From: Tenacibaculum agarivorans
GTDB lineage: Bacteria > Bacteroidota > Bacteroidia > Flavobacteriales > Flavobacteriaceae
Assembly (NCBI RefSeq): GCF_001936575.1
Contig: NZ_MSMP01000007.1
Location: 62,001 to 126,000, forward strand
Direction of reading: 5' to 3'
DNA: 64,000 nt
In this document: positions 24,310 to 35,900 of the stretch, piece by piece
How positions within the stretch are numbered: the stretch's first letter is position 1
How the letters are laid out: every line of letters starts with the position of its first letter
The notes under the pieces: generated by a model
What the model saw: only the letters and a program-made list of their open reading frames with translations
The model's database searches: none
Told to the model about the DNA's origin: nothing
Position numbers and translations under genes: made by a program

Positions 24310-26664
24310 TTAGAATTGTTTAATTACTTTTTTCATCACTATTGTCTCTCCTTTTTGTACTTGTACAAAGTAGACTCCAACTCCTAACCTTTCCACACTT
24401 AAGGTTTCAATGTTAGTACTTTTTTTCACCTCTTGTTCTAAGATTACTATTCCAGAATAATCTACTACTCTAAGTGTTGCGTTTTGTAAATCTGAAGATG
24501 ATTGTACCACAAGCTCATTTACTACTGGATTTGGTGAAACTGCTACTTGAATAGTTGGTGCTGTTTGATCACAATTTGGTGCTTGATTTGTTGTACTGAA
24601 ATAAATAGTAAATCCATTAGTTTTAGAAACTAGCACAAAATTCTCTCCATCTAAAGCAACCCAATAACTACCGTCTAATCCTGGAAAACCTGAACCCGTA
24701 ATTGTAATTTCTGGTTGTGACTGATTAAAATTTTGTGTTATAATCGGTAAGAAATTATTCCACCAAGAAGGCACTCCGTTACTTGTATTCATAGAAAACT
24801 GCCATAATCCATTATTATCTAAATCCCAGTTAACAGTTAAATTATTTACATTGCTTAAATCCGGACCATTACCTAGCACAAAAATATTTTCATAGATTTT
24901 ATTGGATATTGAGGGTAAAGGATTCGTAGAAGGTGTATTAAAATCACATCCATTAGGTATATCATTTGCTGTTACAATAATTGTTTTACTGTCTATAACC
25001 TCAAATGCGCCATCGCTTACGGTAAGTACAACTTCATAAGATCCTGGTTCTGTATATTGATTAGAAACAATTACACCAGTACCTCCCATTCCATTTCCAA
25101 AATTCCACAGATAGGTTAGGTCATCTCCATCTGGATCAGAAGAACCTGATGCATCAAAATCAACTGTTAAAGGTGCATTACCTGTAATAACATTTGTTGT
25201 GAAACTAGCTACTGGAGGATTGTTTACATCTATATCAAATACTTCAATATCTTGAATCGCTGTACTTTGTAAATCCCCATCACTTACAGTAAGTGTTACC
25301 CTATACTGACCAGCTTGTGAGTATGTATTCGATACTGTTACCCCTGTAGCTGTATTTCCATCTCCCAAATCCCAGGTATACGTTAATGCATCTCCATCTG
25401 CATCGGAAGAACGAGAAGCATCAAACTGTACTGTTAATGGTGTTCCTCCTGTTGTTGGCGTAGCATCTAACCTTGCAATTGGCGCTCTATTTCCTGATCC
25501 ATTAATTACATTAGGAATTAATGGAGCTTGGTAAGGTATTAATACATCTAACTTCCATTGATTTACAGAAGCCCAGTCATCTTGTAAAATTCCTCCCGTA
25601 TCTCCTGAATTTGGATTCATACTCCAGAAAGTCCATGAATAACGATTTCCCATAAACTGGGTGAATTCAGTAAACCAAGTAAAGGCAATTCCTCCGAATG
25701 CATTTTGATTTTTAATTCCAAATTCACCCAAGAATATAGGTGAAGTTCCCTCTTCATATAGGTAATCATAATTTGCTTGCCATATTGCAGGCATGTTCTG
25801 TGGAAAATCTGATGCAGTAAACCAATCTTGTGGTGCTACTTCTGGTCCGTACTCATGTGCCGAATACATTAGTTTACTTGGATCAGATAATTGAACAGGG
25901 TACTGTCTAGCTCCCATCAATTGTCCTCCCCACCAATATGAATTTCCTTCGAACTCTCCTACACCTTCTACAATAATTAGTACGTTAGGATTTACATTTA
26001 AAATAGCATTTCCACATCGTTCTGCAGCTTTGTTCCAATCTGTAGCTGGATTGCTATTTCCCCAGCTAGAACCATGTGGTTCATTATTCAAATCCATTCC
26101 TACTACTGCCGAGTAATTTTTATAACGCTCAGCCATAAAAATCCAGTCATTAATCCAACGCTCTTCAGAGTATTCAGCCGTATACCAAAATGCTTCATTT
26201 AAAAATCCATCCGCAGCTCTAGAGTGATTGTCTAATACAATTTTTATGTCATTATCTTGACACCATTGCACAAAGACATCTAAGAGTTCAATTGGTTTGG
26301 TAATTTTTGTTTCCTCTTCATTCATTGGAGAAATACCTGTGTACGCATCCGATCCATACGAAGGAATATCAATTGTAGCTCCTGGATCTAACATTTCGTT
26401 ACACCAAGGAACTCTTATGGTATTAAAACCTAAATCTTTGATTTGTTGTAATACACTTTTCATATCTCTGGTCCAAATTCCATGAGGAAAATAGTTTTGG
26501 GTTTCGAAACCAAACCAATTCACACCAGTCATACGTACTTCTTGACCTCTAGAGTCAATTAATTTATTTCCTGACACAGAAAGCCAGTTTTGTTCTTGCG
26601 CTATTGAAATTATGCTGGTAAACAACACAACTAATAGACTTAATTTATTTAGTGTTTTCTTCAT
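24310..26664 (-). CDS. GH5 endo-beta-1,4-glucanase with PKD domains and T9SS sorting domain
   Basis: 784 residues. Signal peptide 1-22; GH5 cellulase domain ~25-380 starting WLSVSGNKLIDSRGQEVRMTG, with acid/base Glu195 in DLNNEPHG, the conserved YSAHEYG near 267, and nucleophile Glu314 in FLGEFG; two PKD domains ~393-475 and ~482-565; the shared Cys-bounded module 573-698; sorting domain ~705-784. Retaining endoglucanase acting on cellulose is the family expectation. It sits between the mannanase-like gene (56 bp upstream) and the GH5-GH8 gene (6 bp downstream). Confidence 0.93.
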   Translation of the reverse strand: MKKTLNKLSLLVVLFTSIISIAQEQNWLSVSGNKLIDSRGQEVRMTGVNWFGFETQNYFPHGIWTRDMKSVLQQIKDLGFNTIRVPWCNEMLDPGATIDIPSYGSDAYTGISPMNEEETKITKPIELLDVFVQWCQDNDIKIVLDNHSRAADGFLNEAFWYTAEYSEERWINDWIFMAERYKNYSAVVGMDLNNEPHGSSWGNSNPATDWNKAAERCGNAILNVNPNVLIIVEGVGEFEGNSYWWGGQLMGARQYPVQLSDPSKLMYSAHEYGPEVAPQDWFTASDFPQNMPAIWQANYDYLYEEGTSPIFLGEFGIKNQNAFGGIAFTWFTEFTQFMGNRYSWTFWSMNPNSGDTGGILQDDWASVNQWKLDVLIPYQAPLIPNVINGSGNRAPIARLDATPTTGGTPLTVQFDASRSSDADGDALTYTWDLGDGNTATGVTVSNTYSQAGQYRVTLTVSDGDLQSTAIQDIEVFDIDVNNPPVASFTTNVITGNAPLTVDFDASGSSDPDGDDLTYLWNFGNGMGGTGVIVSNQYTEPGSYEVVLTVSDGAFEVIDSKTIIVTANDIPNGCDFNTPSTNPLPSISNKIYENIFVLGNGPDLSNVNNLTVNWDLDNNGLWQFSMNTSNGVPSWWNNFLPIITQNFNQSQPEITITGSGFPGLDGSYWVALDGENFVLVSKTNGFTIYFSTTNQAPNCDQTAPTIQVAVSPNPVVNELVVQSSSDLQNATLRVVDYSGIVILEQEVKKSTNIETLSVERLGVGVYFVQVQKGETIVMKKVIKQF
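24571..24948 (-). other. Shared Cys-bounded module, copy 3 (residues 573-698)
   Basis: 126 residues from CDFNTP to APNC with VLGNGPDLSNV, VNWDLDNNGLWQFSMNTSNG, WWNNFLP, TQNFNQSQP, GLDGSYW and GFTIYFS. Confidence 0.8.
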
Positions 26665-26720
26665 TTTGTTGTTCTTTTCGGTTAATTACTATCTTCTGCA
26701 AACAAGATTTATAGTCTAGC

Positions 26721-29700
26721 TTATCGTTTAACTATTAATCTTTTTCTCACCATTTCATAGGTGTTTTCATCTTGAATTTCAACAACATATATTCCTACAG
26801 GCAAACTTGCTATTGAAATTGTATTCGAAGTGTTACTTTCTACAATATTTCCACTAAGGTTTCTAATATTTACCTTTAAGTTATCTACTTTGCCATTTAG
26901 CTGAACAGTCACTTGATCTATAGCAGGATTTGGATATAGTTTAGCATTAGATAATGACATTGTAGTACTTGTTGTAGCTGAAGGTTCAGTACCCCAAACT
27001 AAACTTCCATTAAGATACATGGTAATGTTTCCATTAGGGGTATAATTTGTTGATGTAGCATCATATGAATAATCGTCGTTTTCATTAAATGGACTCCAAT
27101 TTGCTTTAGCATAACGGAGTTGAATTGGCCCTGAATTTTGTGTCGCAGCAATTGAACCTGCTCCAGATGCAAAAGAAACTTCTATATAATTCATTCCATT
27201 TGCTAATCCAAAAGCTCCATTTACGAACTGACTCCCTAACTGAGCCCAATCACACCAGAAGTTTAAATCGTTACTATTTTCCGATGTAAACCAATAGCGA
27301 ACAGTTAATGCATCATAAGCCACTGGTTGATCTCCGTTATTTACAATTCGTAAATGTGGATTAATCATATTGTCTGTAGCATTTCCTCTTCCTCCATCAA
27401 TATATTCTACTACTAATGCAGCATTGGTAATTTCTTCTGTAACTTTAATTGTTTTAGTAGCTGTTACTGGCGCCACAACTCCATTATCTACAGTAAGCGT
27501 CACTGTATAATCTCCAGGAGTATCATATGTATGTGTAGCTGTTACTCCAGTTCCTGTAGTAGTATCTCCAAAATCCCAAGTATAGGTTAATGTATTTCCT
27601 GTTGGATCTAAAGAAGCAGAAGCATCAAAATTTACCACTAAAGGCGCTACTCCTTGTTCTTGATCTACGGTAAAACTTGCTATAACTTCTGTAGAATTTA
27701 CAGTAATGGTTTCTTTAGCTTGGCTTGTTAAACTTCCATCACTAACTGTTAGTGTTACTTCATAGTTTCCGCTTTGCGTAAACTCATAATTCACTATTTG
27801 ATCTGTTGACGTATCTCCATTTCCAAAATCCCATTCGTAGGTTAACGTATCTCCATCTGGATCTGAAGAACCTGAAGCATCTAAATTTACAACCAATGGC
27901 GCATCACCCGAAACCGGTGTAGCAGTAATAATTGCTATTGGTGCTTTATTAGAGGTTCCTGTTGGCTCCACTCCACTTACTAACTGTCCATTTAAATATA
28001 AACCTACTCTTTCCCATGTTCCGAAATCAGTTTGAACAGCACTATAAGAATAATCATTTGTTTGATCCATATCTGACCAAGTCTGATTTGCAAATTTAGG
28101 CTCTATTCTTCCTGAGTTTTCATTTCTACCTAGTGCCCCTGCTGCTTTGTCTAATGTAATTTCTAAATACTTAGTATCTGAATCTACTGTAACAAACTTT
28201 CCTTTTACATTACTGCTTCCTATCTTAGCGTAGTCAACAAAAAAGTTTATATCCTGATTATCATCAACATCAAACCAATATCTAATACTTAAGTCTTCAT
28301 ACCCAACATCTACCGATGAGTTATTTTGAATTCTAAAGTGAGGTTTTATAATATTGGTAATTGCATCTGGTGATGCATTTTTGTATTCCAATTCTAAAAT
28401 TCCAGTTCCACCTACTTGTATATTTCTCCCACTAGAGGTTTTAGTTACTCCATTTACTCCTGTAGCTACTGAAGTGATACTATAATTACCATCAGGCAAT
28501 ATGGCATCAAATTCGAAAGGAGTAGTAGTATCTTCGCCTAATGATACGCCATTAGCAAAAAACTCTACTTTAGCTACCGTATTATTTGCGTTGACAAGAT
28601 TGGCTGCTATATGAACGTTACTACCTGTTACGTATTTATCGCCTGCTTTTGGTGACATTAACGATAAGTATATTACTTCTCCACCAGACATATCTTCCAT
28701 TTTTTGTGCATGACTTTTATAAATAGCCAGCTCAACATCTCCTTCGAAAACGCCAAATTTATCTCTAGGTGTATTATTATCTGGGAACCACCAGAAAGCA
28801 CTTCCTCCAATTTTTTTATCTTCTATAAAACCATAAATTTCTTCCCACCATTCTAATCGCTCAATTCTTTCTACATTAAATTCTCCAATGTATAATGGTT
28901 TTTTGATAATATCATGAGATTCATCTGCCCACTGACAGATTAATGCCATAGTTTCATCTAACGTAAAATTAGACCAGCTCTCACGAATGTATGGATGCGC
29001 TGATGTAAAATCGATATATGGTGATTCATGAATTTTAATAAAGTCGTTTCCTTCATCTCCCCCAAATCCATATTTAAGTCCATGTGCTTCTAACCCTGTA
29101 CCTAACATATGATTTGAATCTAAAGCTTTAATAAAAGCTCCCATATCGTCCACCCAAGCTCTAAGTGTATCTGAAGTTAAATCATCTCCAAAACCTTGAT
29201 ATCTTGGTTCATTCATTAATTCCCAAGCTAAAATAGTTGGGTCATTTCTGTATTCTACTCCATCATAGTGATTTTTACGTGTAATAAAATATTCCACATA
29301 ATCTTTATATCCTTGTACAGCAGATGCATTGGTAAAAAACTGTCCTTGATCATGTGTTCCTGCTCCTTCTACATCTATTCCTTCCCATTTGAGACGATCT
29401 TTAATTCCTCCATAATCATTCCAATAATTTTCTAGTGCAATTATTAGTTTTAATCCATTTGCTTCAGCAGATTTAACCACATAGTCAAATAGTGAAAATT
29501 GCGCTTCACTATATACTCCTTTTTGTGGTTCAAATCCGTGCCAATCTTCATGACTAAATCCCCAAATACGGATAACTCTAATTCCATTAACATAAAGTCT
29601 TCTCATATGCTCATCAATACGTTGTTTATCCATAAACTGAGTTTCTATATCTCCACTTGATGATCCATACGTAAAAAAGTCATAAACGTTAGCTCCTGAT

Positions 29701-29849
29701 ATATAAAATGGTTGTCCATCTAACATAAACTTATCTCCTTCAGCATATACAAAACCTGAAGGTACATTTTTGGTTTGTGCTTTTATTTGTAGTGCGGTTA
29801 ACAATAATAACGTACAAGTTACTAATGCTCTAAACATTAGATTTTTCAT
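26721..29849 (-). CDS. GH5 mannanase-like enzyme with two CBM3 modules and T9SS sorting domain
   Basis: 1042 residues. Signal peptide 1-24; GH5 domain ~30-385 of the beta-mannanase type (GFVYAEGDKFMLDGQPFYI, ISGANVYDFF, acid/base Glu214 in AWELMNEPR, nucleophile Glu323 in YIGEFN); Ig-like (Big_9-type) ~393-480; CBM3 ~484-630; two PKD ~636-717 and ~721-803; second CBM3 ~810-957; sorting domain ~965-1042. A mannan-degrading enzyme carried on cellulose by two CBM3s would strip hemicellulose from fibres. It is the only enzyme of the cluster without the shared Cys-bounded module. It has a terminator-like hairpin just upstream, after the GH9-GH48 gene. Confidence 0.9.
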   Translation of the reverse strand: MKNLMFRALVTCTLLLLTALQIKAQTKNVPSGFVYAEGDKFMLDGQPFYISGANVYDFFTYGSSSGDIETQFMDKQRIDEHMRRLYVNGIRVIRIWGFSHEDWHGFEPQKGVYSEAQFSLFDYVVKSAEANGLKLIIALENYWNDYGGIKDRLKWEGIDVEGAGTHDQGQFFTNASAVQGYKDYVEYFITRKNHYDGVEYRNDPTILAWELMNEPRYQGFGDDLTSDTLRAWVDDMGAFIKALDSNHMLGTGLEAHGLKYGFGGDEGNDFIKIHESPYIDFTSAHPYIRESWSNFTLDETMALICQWADESHDIIKKPLYIGEFNVERIERLEWWEEIYGFIEDKKIGGSAFWWFPDNNTPRDKFGVFEGDVELAIYKSHAQKMEDMSGGEVIYLSLMSPKAGDKYVTGSNVHIAANLVNANNTVAKVEFFANGVSLGEDTTTPFEFDAILPDGNYSITSVATGVNGVTKTSSGRNIQVGGTGILELEYKNASPDAITNIIKPHFRIQNNSSVDVGYEDLSIRYWFDVDDNQDINFFVDYAKIGSSNVKGKFVTVDSDTKYLEITLDKAAGALGRNENSGRIEPKFANQTWSDMDQTNDYSYSAVQTDFGTWERVGLYLNGQLVSGVEPTGTSNKAPIAIITATPVSGDAPLVVNLDASGSSDPDGDTLTYEWDFGNGDTSTDQIVNYEFTQSGNYEVTLTVSDGSLTSQAKETITVNSTEVIASFTVDQEQGVAPLVVNFDASASLDPTGNTLTYTWDFGDTTTGTGVTATHTYDTPGDYTVTLTVDNGVVAPVTATKTIKVTEEITNAALVVEYIDGGRGNATDNMINPHLRIVNNGDQPVAYDALTVRYWFTSENSNDLNFWCDWAQLGSQFVNGAFGLANGMNYIEVSFASGAGSIAATQNSGPIQLRYAKANWSPFNENDDYSYDATSTNYTPNGNITMYLNGSLVWGTEPSATTSTTMSLSNAKLYPNPAIDQVTVQLNGKVDNLKVNIRNLSGNIVESNTSNTISIASLPVGIYVVEIQDENTYEMVRKRLIVKR
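26979..27422 (-). other. Second CBM3 of the mannanase-like protein
   Basis: Residues ~810-957: VVEYIDGGRGNATDNMINPH, LTVRYWFTSENS, FWCDWAQLGS, IEVSFASGAGSIA, NDDYSYD and YLNGSLVWGTEP match family 3 cellulose-binding modules. Confidence 0.85.
27960..28400 (-). other. First CBM3 of the mannanase-like protein
   Basis: Residues ~484-630: LEYKNASPDAITNIIKPHF, LSIRYWFDVDD, VDYAKIGSSNVKG, NDYSYS and YLNGQLVSGVEP match family 3 cellulose-binding modules. Confidence 0.85.
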
Positions 29850-29903
29850 AGTTTGAGTACTATTTATTTTAAATTCGGTTGATTGCTTAATTGGTTGAAA
29901 AGA

Positions 29904-29936
29904 AAAAGGAGGAGCGTATACACCACTCCTCCTTTT
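29904..29936 (-). terminator. Terminator-like hairpin inside the cellulase cluster
   Basis: Perfect 11-bp stem AAAAGGAGGAG / CTCCTCCTTTT with an 11-nt loop and trailing T-rich sequence on the minus strand. It follows the GH9-GH48 gene by 12 bp and precedes the mannanase-like gene by 55 bp. Confidence 0.75.
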
Positions 29937-29947
29937 AAACCCAATAG

Positions 29948-32900
29948 TTATTTGGTAACTATAATTTTCTTTCTACTGATGATAGCTGAACTTGCTATAT
30001 CCTTAGTTTGAAGTATATATATTCCTACTGGAAGTCCTTTAACAGACATTACTGTTGATTGTTGAGCGCTTTCTAATTGTTGAGTTCCTACTACTCTACC
30101 TGAAAGATCTATTAGTTTTAGCTCTACTTTATTTTCATTATTTGAAACTGATACATTCAACATATCTTTTGTTGGGTTAGGTCCAACACCAACTACCATT
30201 CTTTTTACAGCTGGTTGATTTGTTGTTGTTTGATTATCTCCAAAGAAGAATCCGTATTCTGCATTTGCTAAAGCAACTTCAATTTGTGCCCAGCTTCTGT
30301 GGTAACGTTGCGTATACTCTTGACCAGTATTGTAAGCTTCTTCTAATCGAGCAAAATCAGGATCATTTCTATAATTAGATCTGATATCTAAGAAAGTAAC
30401 ACCTGGCTCAATAACATCTCCATTTGGCATTGTTCCTGAGAATCCAGAAGGTACAAATACTTCTTGTTCAAACATACGTGAAAAGTCTCCTCTAGACTCA
30501 GGAGCAGAAACACCTTTGTCATCTCTGTAAGTCACCCACATTCTATCTAAAACTTCTTTAGCTAAATCACGAGAAGCTGTATCTAATGTTTCGTACTTTT
30601 CGGTAGCTGCTGCATAGTAAATTAATGCTTTTGCCATAGAAGCTGCAACTCCTAAATCTTTACCATAGTCTGTAACTGTAACGCTAAGTCCACTATTAGA
30701 ACCTGGATTATTAGGATCCCAAGTATCAGGCTCTCCTGTCCATTCTAATGTTGCTGGAATATCAAAATCATCATCACCAATAAGGATTACTACATTTTTC
30801 ACCCAATTAGCCCATTTGTCCATTAGATTTTTAGCCATTGCATCATTTGTGATGTAATAGTACTCTGCAATACGCTCCATAGACCATGCTTGCCATCCAA
30901 ACCAAGTACCACTTCCTGGGTCTTCATATACTGGATTTGTATCGAATGCCATGTCATAGAATGTAGATTTTCCTGCTGGATAAGTACTATAATCTCCATT
31001 CCAACTATTCGTAGCTCCACCAGCAATACCACCTTCTTTAGATTGTAACCAAGTATAGAATTCTAATTGTCTTTGTAAACTTACTCCCCAATCTCTTGCT
31101 CCATTTGGAGTTGCTGGTTTTAGTTCATCCACTTGAGACATTGCATAAGCTGCTACTGGGTTTTGGTATCCGAAATGACAGTGACTAGAACTAATTCTGA
31201 ATGCCCAAGGTGCAGAAGTATCTACTGCTCCTCCCCAAGAAATATACCATGACATTAAGTAGTGCGCACTATCATAACCAGTACCTGCTCCTGTAGTTTC
31301 ACTTTGTACTCCTAAAGGTTTAAAGTACTTATCGAACATTCCAATTCTTAAGTAGTCACCCATTTTAGTTGCTTTATCTAAATCTAAAACATTTAAACTA
31401 ATGTTTTGCTCTTTAGCATATACTTGTGCCCAGTACATTGCCTGAACTGCTCTTGCATCTGCATCTGTTGCACTTGTGTATCTCCATTGTCTAGAATAAT
31501 TTTGATCTATAGTGAATAATGGTAAATAACCATCAGCTCCTCCCCAATCAAATCCTTCCCAAGATGGATGTGGTATTGTTTCATAAACAGATTCCTGCTC
31601 TCCTCTTTGGAAAGTGTTGATATATGAAGGTGTACTCACACCATCTCCTCTGTTTCCATAACCATAGAAATTATCATTATCTAATAACCAGTGCATTTGA
31701 TACACTTCTGGTCCGTAAGCAGCTGTTAATTCTGCTGATACTGGATCCACTCCCACAGGAGCTGAGAATTCTAATGGTGCAGGGTAACCGCTAGGTAATG
31801 CAAATTCTGGAGCATACGCTGCAGGGCTTGAAGGGTTATAAGCTGCATTAGTTGGTTGATCTGCTTTAGTAGGAATAATAAATTGTTCTATTTTATCCCA
31901 AACATCACTTAATTTTGACCAATCTTTGTTTACTCTACCATTCATTACTTCTAACCATAACCAGTATGAATATAACTCACTAGTTGATTCATGTCCGTGG
32001 TCTGGTGCCTCTACAATTAAAGACTCTATTGAGTGGTGCGGAGAACCATCTGCACTAAAATATCCATTTTCAGGAGCATAAAACTCTGCTCTTAATTCGT
32101 TAAAACGATCTAAGTATACATTTCCTGTAGGATCTGGATCTACAATAATCGGTGTATCTGTAGCTCTAATCACTATTGTTTTTTGAGCTTCACCTCCATT
32201 ACCGTCAGATACTGTTAATACTACTGGAATATTACCTTCTGTAGTAAATGTATTATCAACTGTAACTCCTGTTCCTGTATTTCCATCACCAAAATCCCAG
32301 CTATACGTTAAGGTATCTCCATCAGGATCTGAAGAAGCTGATGCATCAAACGTAACTGTTAATGGAATTTGACCTGTTGGTGGTGTAGCTGTAAATTCAG
32401 CTATTGGATTATTATTACCTCCTGATCCTCCATCACAATTTGGAGCTGTTGCTGAAGTACTAAAGTATAGGGTATATGCTGCTGTTTTAGATACTAACAC
32501 AAGGTTTCCTTGGTCTAAAGTTACATCATAAGCACCATCTAAACCTGGAAAACCTGAACCTGCTATTGTGATTGCTGGCTGAGCACTGTTAAAGTTTTGT
32601 GTTACCTTACTTTTTAAATCGTTATACCAATTTGGAGTACCATTATTTGTGCTCATAGAAAGTTGATACAATCCATTATTTCCTAAATCCCAGTTTATTG
32701 TCAAATTAGTTACATTATCTAAATTTGGACCTCCAGAACCTAAAACGTATATGTTTTCGTAAGCTTGATTTACAGATGGTAACGCATCAGATGATGGTGT
32801 ACCAAATTTACAATCTCCACCTGTAGAAACTTGATTACGAATTACCTCAATACTGTTTGATAAATCAAAGGTACCTGCTAAACTACTTACATTGTTTCCA

Positions 32901-35900
32901 ACTGCAGCTCCTTGTAATCCATCTTCAAAACTTAAATGCCAAATAAAACAACTACCATCACCAGCTGTATCAAAATCAACTCCCTCTAAAGCTGTTAATG
33001 TTGCTGGTAAACCTAAAATGTTTGATTGTGCATCAGTTACTACCCAAGTAGAATTTGCTCCTACATTACCTGTAAGTGTTATTCCTGAAACATTATCTAC
33101 AATACCATCTCCAACAGTAAATGTAAATGGCCCTCCACTAATTGTTCCTCCATCTACTACTGGATTTACAAATGGATTACGGATAACTTCAATACTATTT
33201 GATAAATCGAATGTACCTACTAAATCGCTTGCATTATTCCCTACTGCTGCTCCTTGTAGTCCATCTTCAAAACTTAAATGCCAGATTAAACAAGTACCGT
33301 CACCAGCTGTATCAAAATCAACTCCCTCTAAAGCTGTTAATGTTGCTGGTAAACCTAAAATATTAGATTGTGCATCGGTTACTACCCATGTAGAATTAGT
33401 TCCTACATTACCTGTAAGTGTTATTCCTGAAACATTATCTACAATACCATCTCCAACAGTAAATGTAAATGGCCCTCCACTAATTGTTCCTCCATCTACT
33501 ACTGGTGGATTCACAAATGGGTTACGAATTACTTCAATACTATTTGATAAATCGAATGTACCTACTAAGTCGCTTGCATTATTCCCTACTACTGCTCCTT
33601 GTAGTCCATCTTCAAAACTTAAATGCCAGATTAAACAAGTACCGTCACCAGCTGTATCAAAATCAACTCCCTCTAAAGCTGTTAATGTTGCTGGTAAACC
33701 TAATATATTAGATTGTGCATCGGTTACTACCCATGTAGAATTTGCTCCTACATTACCTGTAAGTGTTATTCCTGAAACGTTATCTACAATACCATCTCCA
33801 ACAGTAAATGTAAATGGCCCTCCACTAATTGTTCCTCCATCTACTACTGGTGTAGAAATGGTGCCACAATCTGGTTTAGTAGCTGAAGTGCTAAAGTAAA
33901 TTGTATAGCCTCCTGTTTGAGAAACTAAAGCAAAATTACCTTTATCTACTGTAGCCCAATATGCTCCATCTAATCCAGAAATCCCAGAATTTGTAAATGT
34001 TATTGATGGCTGTGCACTATTAAAGTTTTGTGTAGAAACAGATCTAAGATCTACATACCAATTAGGAGTTCCGTTATTTGTATTAATTGCAAATTGATAT
34101 AAACCACTATTAGCTAAATCCCAATTAATGGTAAACATAGTTATGTTATCTAAATTTGGTCCGCCATTTCCTAATACAAATATATTAGTGTATTGTGTAT
34201 TGTCTATAGAAGGTAATGCTTCAGCTGTTGGTGCTCCAAAAGCACAACTTACATTACCATCAGCTGCAGTTATTGTTTTTGTAGTTACATCTGTTTGTCC
34301 TGCTGCATTAGTTACTGTTAATGTCACAGTATATGTACCTATATCATAAGAAGCAGATGTAGTAACTGTATTAGCAGACTGACCATTTCCTAAATCCCAA
34401 GAATAGGTTAAAGTACCTCCAGCAGGATCAGAAGAAGCAGAAGCATCAAACTGTACTGATAATGGTGCTGCTCCACTTTCTGTACTTGCTGTAAATGATG
34501 CAATAGGACTTCCGTCAGTAACTTGTATTGTTTCTGTAACTGGTGAAGATGTATTTGTTCCATCACTAACTGTTAATGTAACTACATAATCCCCCACAGC
34601 TGTGTAAGTAGCTTTAGGATTTACTAAAGTTGAAGTAGTACCATTACCAAAATCCCAGCTATATGTCAAGTTATCTCCATTAGGATCAGAAGATGCAGAA
34701 GCGTCAAACTGTACTTCTAAAGGTGCAATTCCTGTTTTTGGCGTAGCTGTAAAAGATGCTGTTGGTGTATCTCCTCCATTCGGTTCTTTACCTCCAACTA
34801 ATTTTCCGTCAGCATAAATTGGTACATTATCAACTATTTTTAATGTGTTGTTAATTCCTGTTCTTGAAAAATCATTTGTTGCATCCCAAGCACTTTCATC
34901 TGCTGTATTAGGAATCCCAACACGCATTTGAATTTCACTTCTGTATTCACCTTGTCCACCTGGGAATGGCATTTTATCTTGATCTACTGCTACTTCTACA
35001 TAATAAATATTACTTGATGCATCCCATGCTTGTAATCCTCCTACTACGTTTCCTGCTCCTCTAGCTGTGATTTGATAGTCACTAGGTGATAACCCAGCAG
35101 CTACTCCTTCAGAAATATTAATAAAATAACGAGCAGTTAATGTATTCGGTACTCTAGCTGGCCAAGCAGATCTGTTATTTAACCAAATTGCTACCTCTGT
35201 AAATTTAGAAGAAGTACTATTTATTTTTACCTCATTCATAAATTCTGGACCTGGTACTTCTGGCTGAGGGAAATTCGCTAAAGGCGTTCCTCCAAACTCC
35301 ATAATCATTCTTGCTAAAACTCCTTGGTAACAAGCATTATAATCTGTAGCTACTTCATTTTCTTGGAAATCAGAACGATCTTCATCATATCCATCATCTG
35401 CAGAGTTAGGACCACCTATTAATGCTCCCCATAATGTATGTCTAGATTCTACTGGGATAGCTTCACTACGTCTCCAACTACTGTGTTGTCCTCTGTGGTG
35501 AATTTTTGTTGGTGGATTGTTTCCAAAACCAGTTACATAACTTCTATTAATTGGATTATCTCCTAAAGCATATTTAATTTGATCTACTGCAAAATCATGG
35601 TATTGTTGCTTTTTTGATGTTGCTACATTATCACTATAAATTAATGCTGTTAATGCAGCATTCATAGAATGACGTAACGATCCCCATTGAAATAAATGTG
35701 CTTGTCCTCCTGGAGAATAGTTAATTCCTCCACCTGGTTGCCAAAAATCTAAATGACGCTCAGAATCAATTTTATATTGATCTTTTCCAGTTAAAATGGC
35801 TAATAATATCATATTTCCATAGGATTTATCATCCCAAACTAAACTCCATAAGAAGTCTGGTTGTGCATATTCTGCCTCGGCTTTATCAAGATATTTTTGT

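Noticed and set aside
32834-33847. CRISPR or transposon repeats
   Set aside because: The 342-345 bp repeats are in frame and coding, with no spacers or transposase.
32892-33899. 335-codon open frame on the plus strand across the triple repeats
   Set aside because: It is antisense to the in-frame repeats of the GH9-GH48 gene, has a Pro/Ser-rich shadow composition, and the minus strand carries clear enzyme domains.
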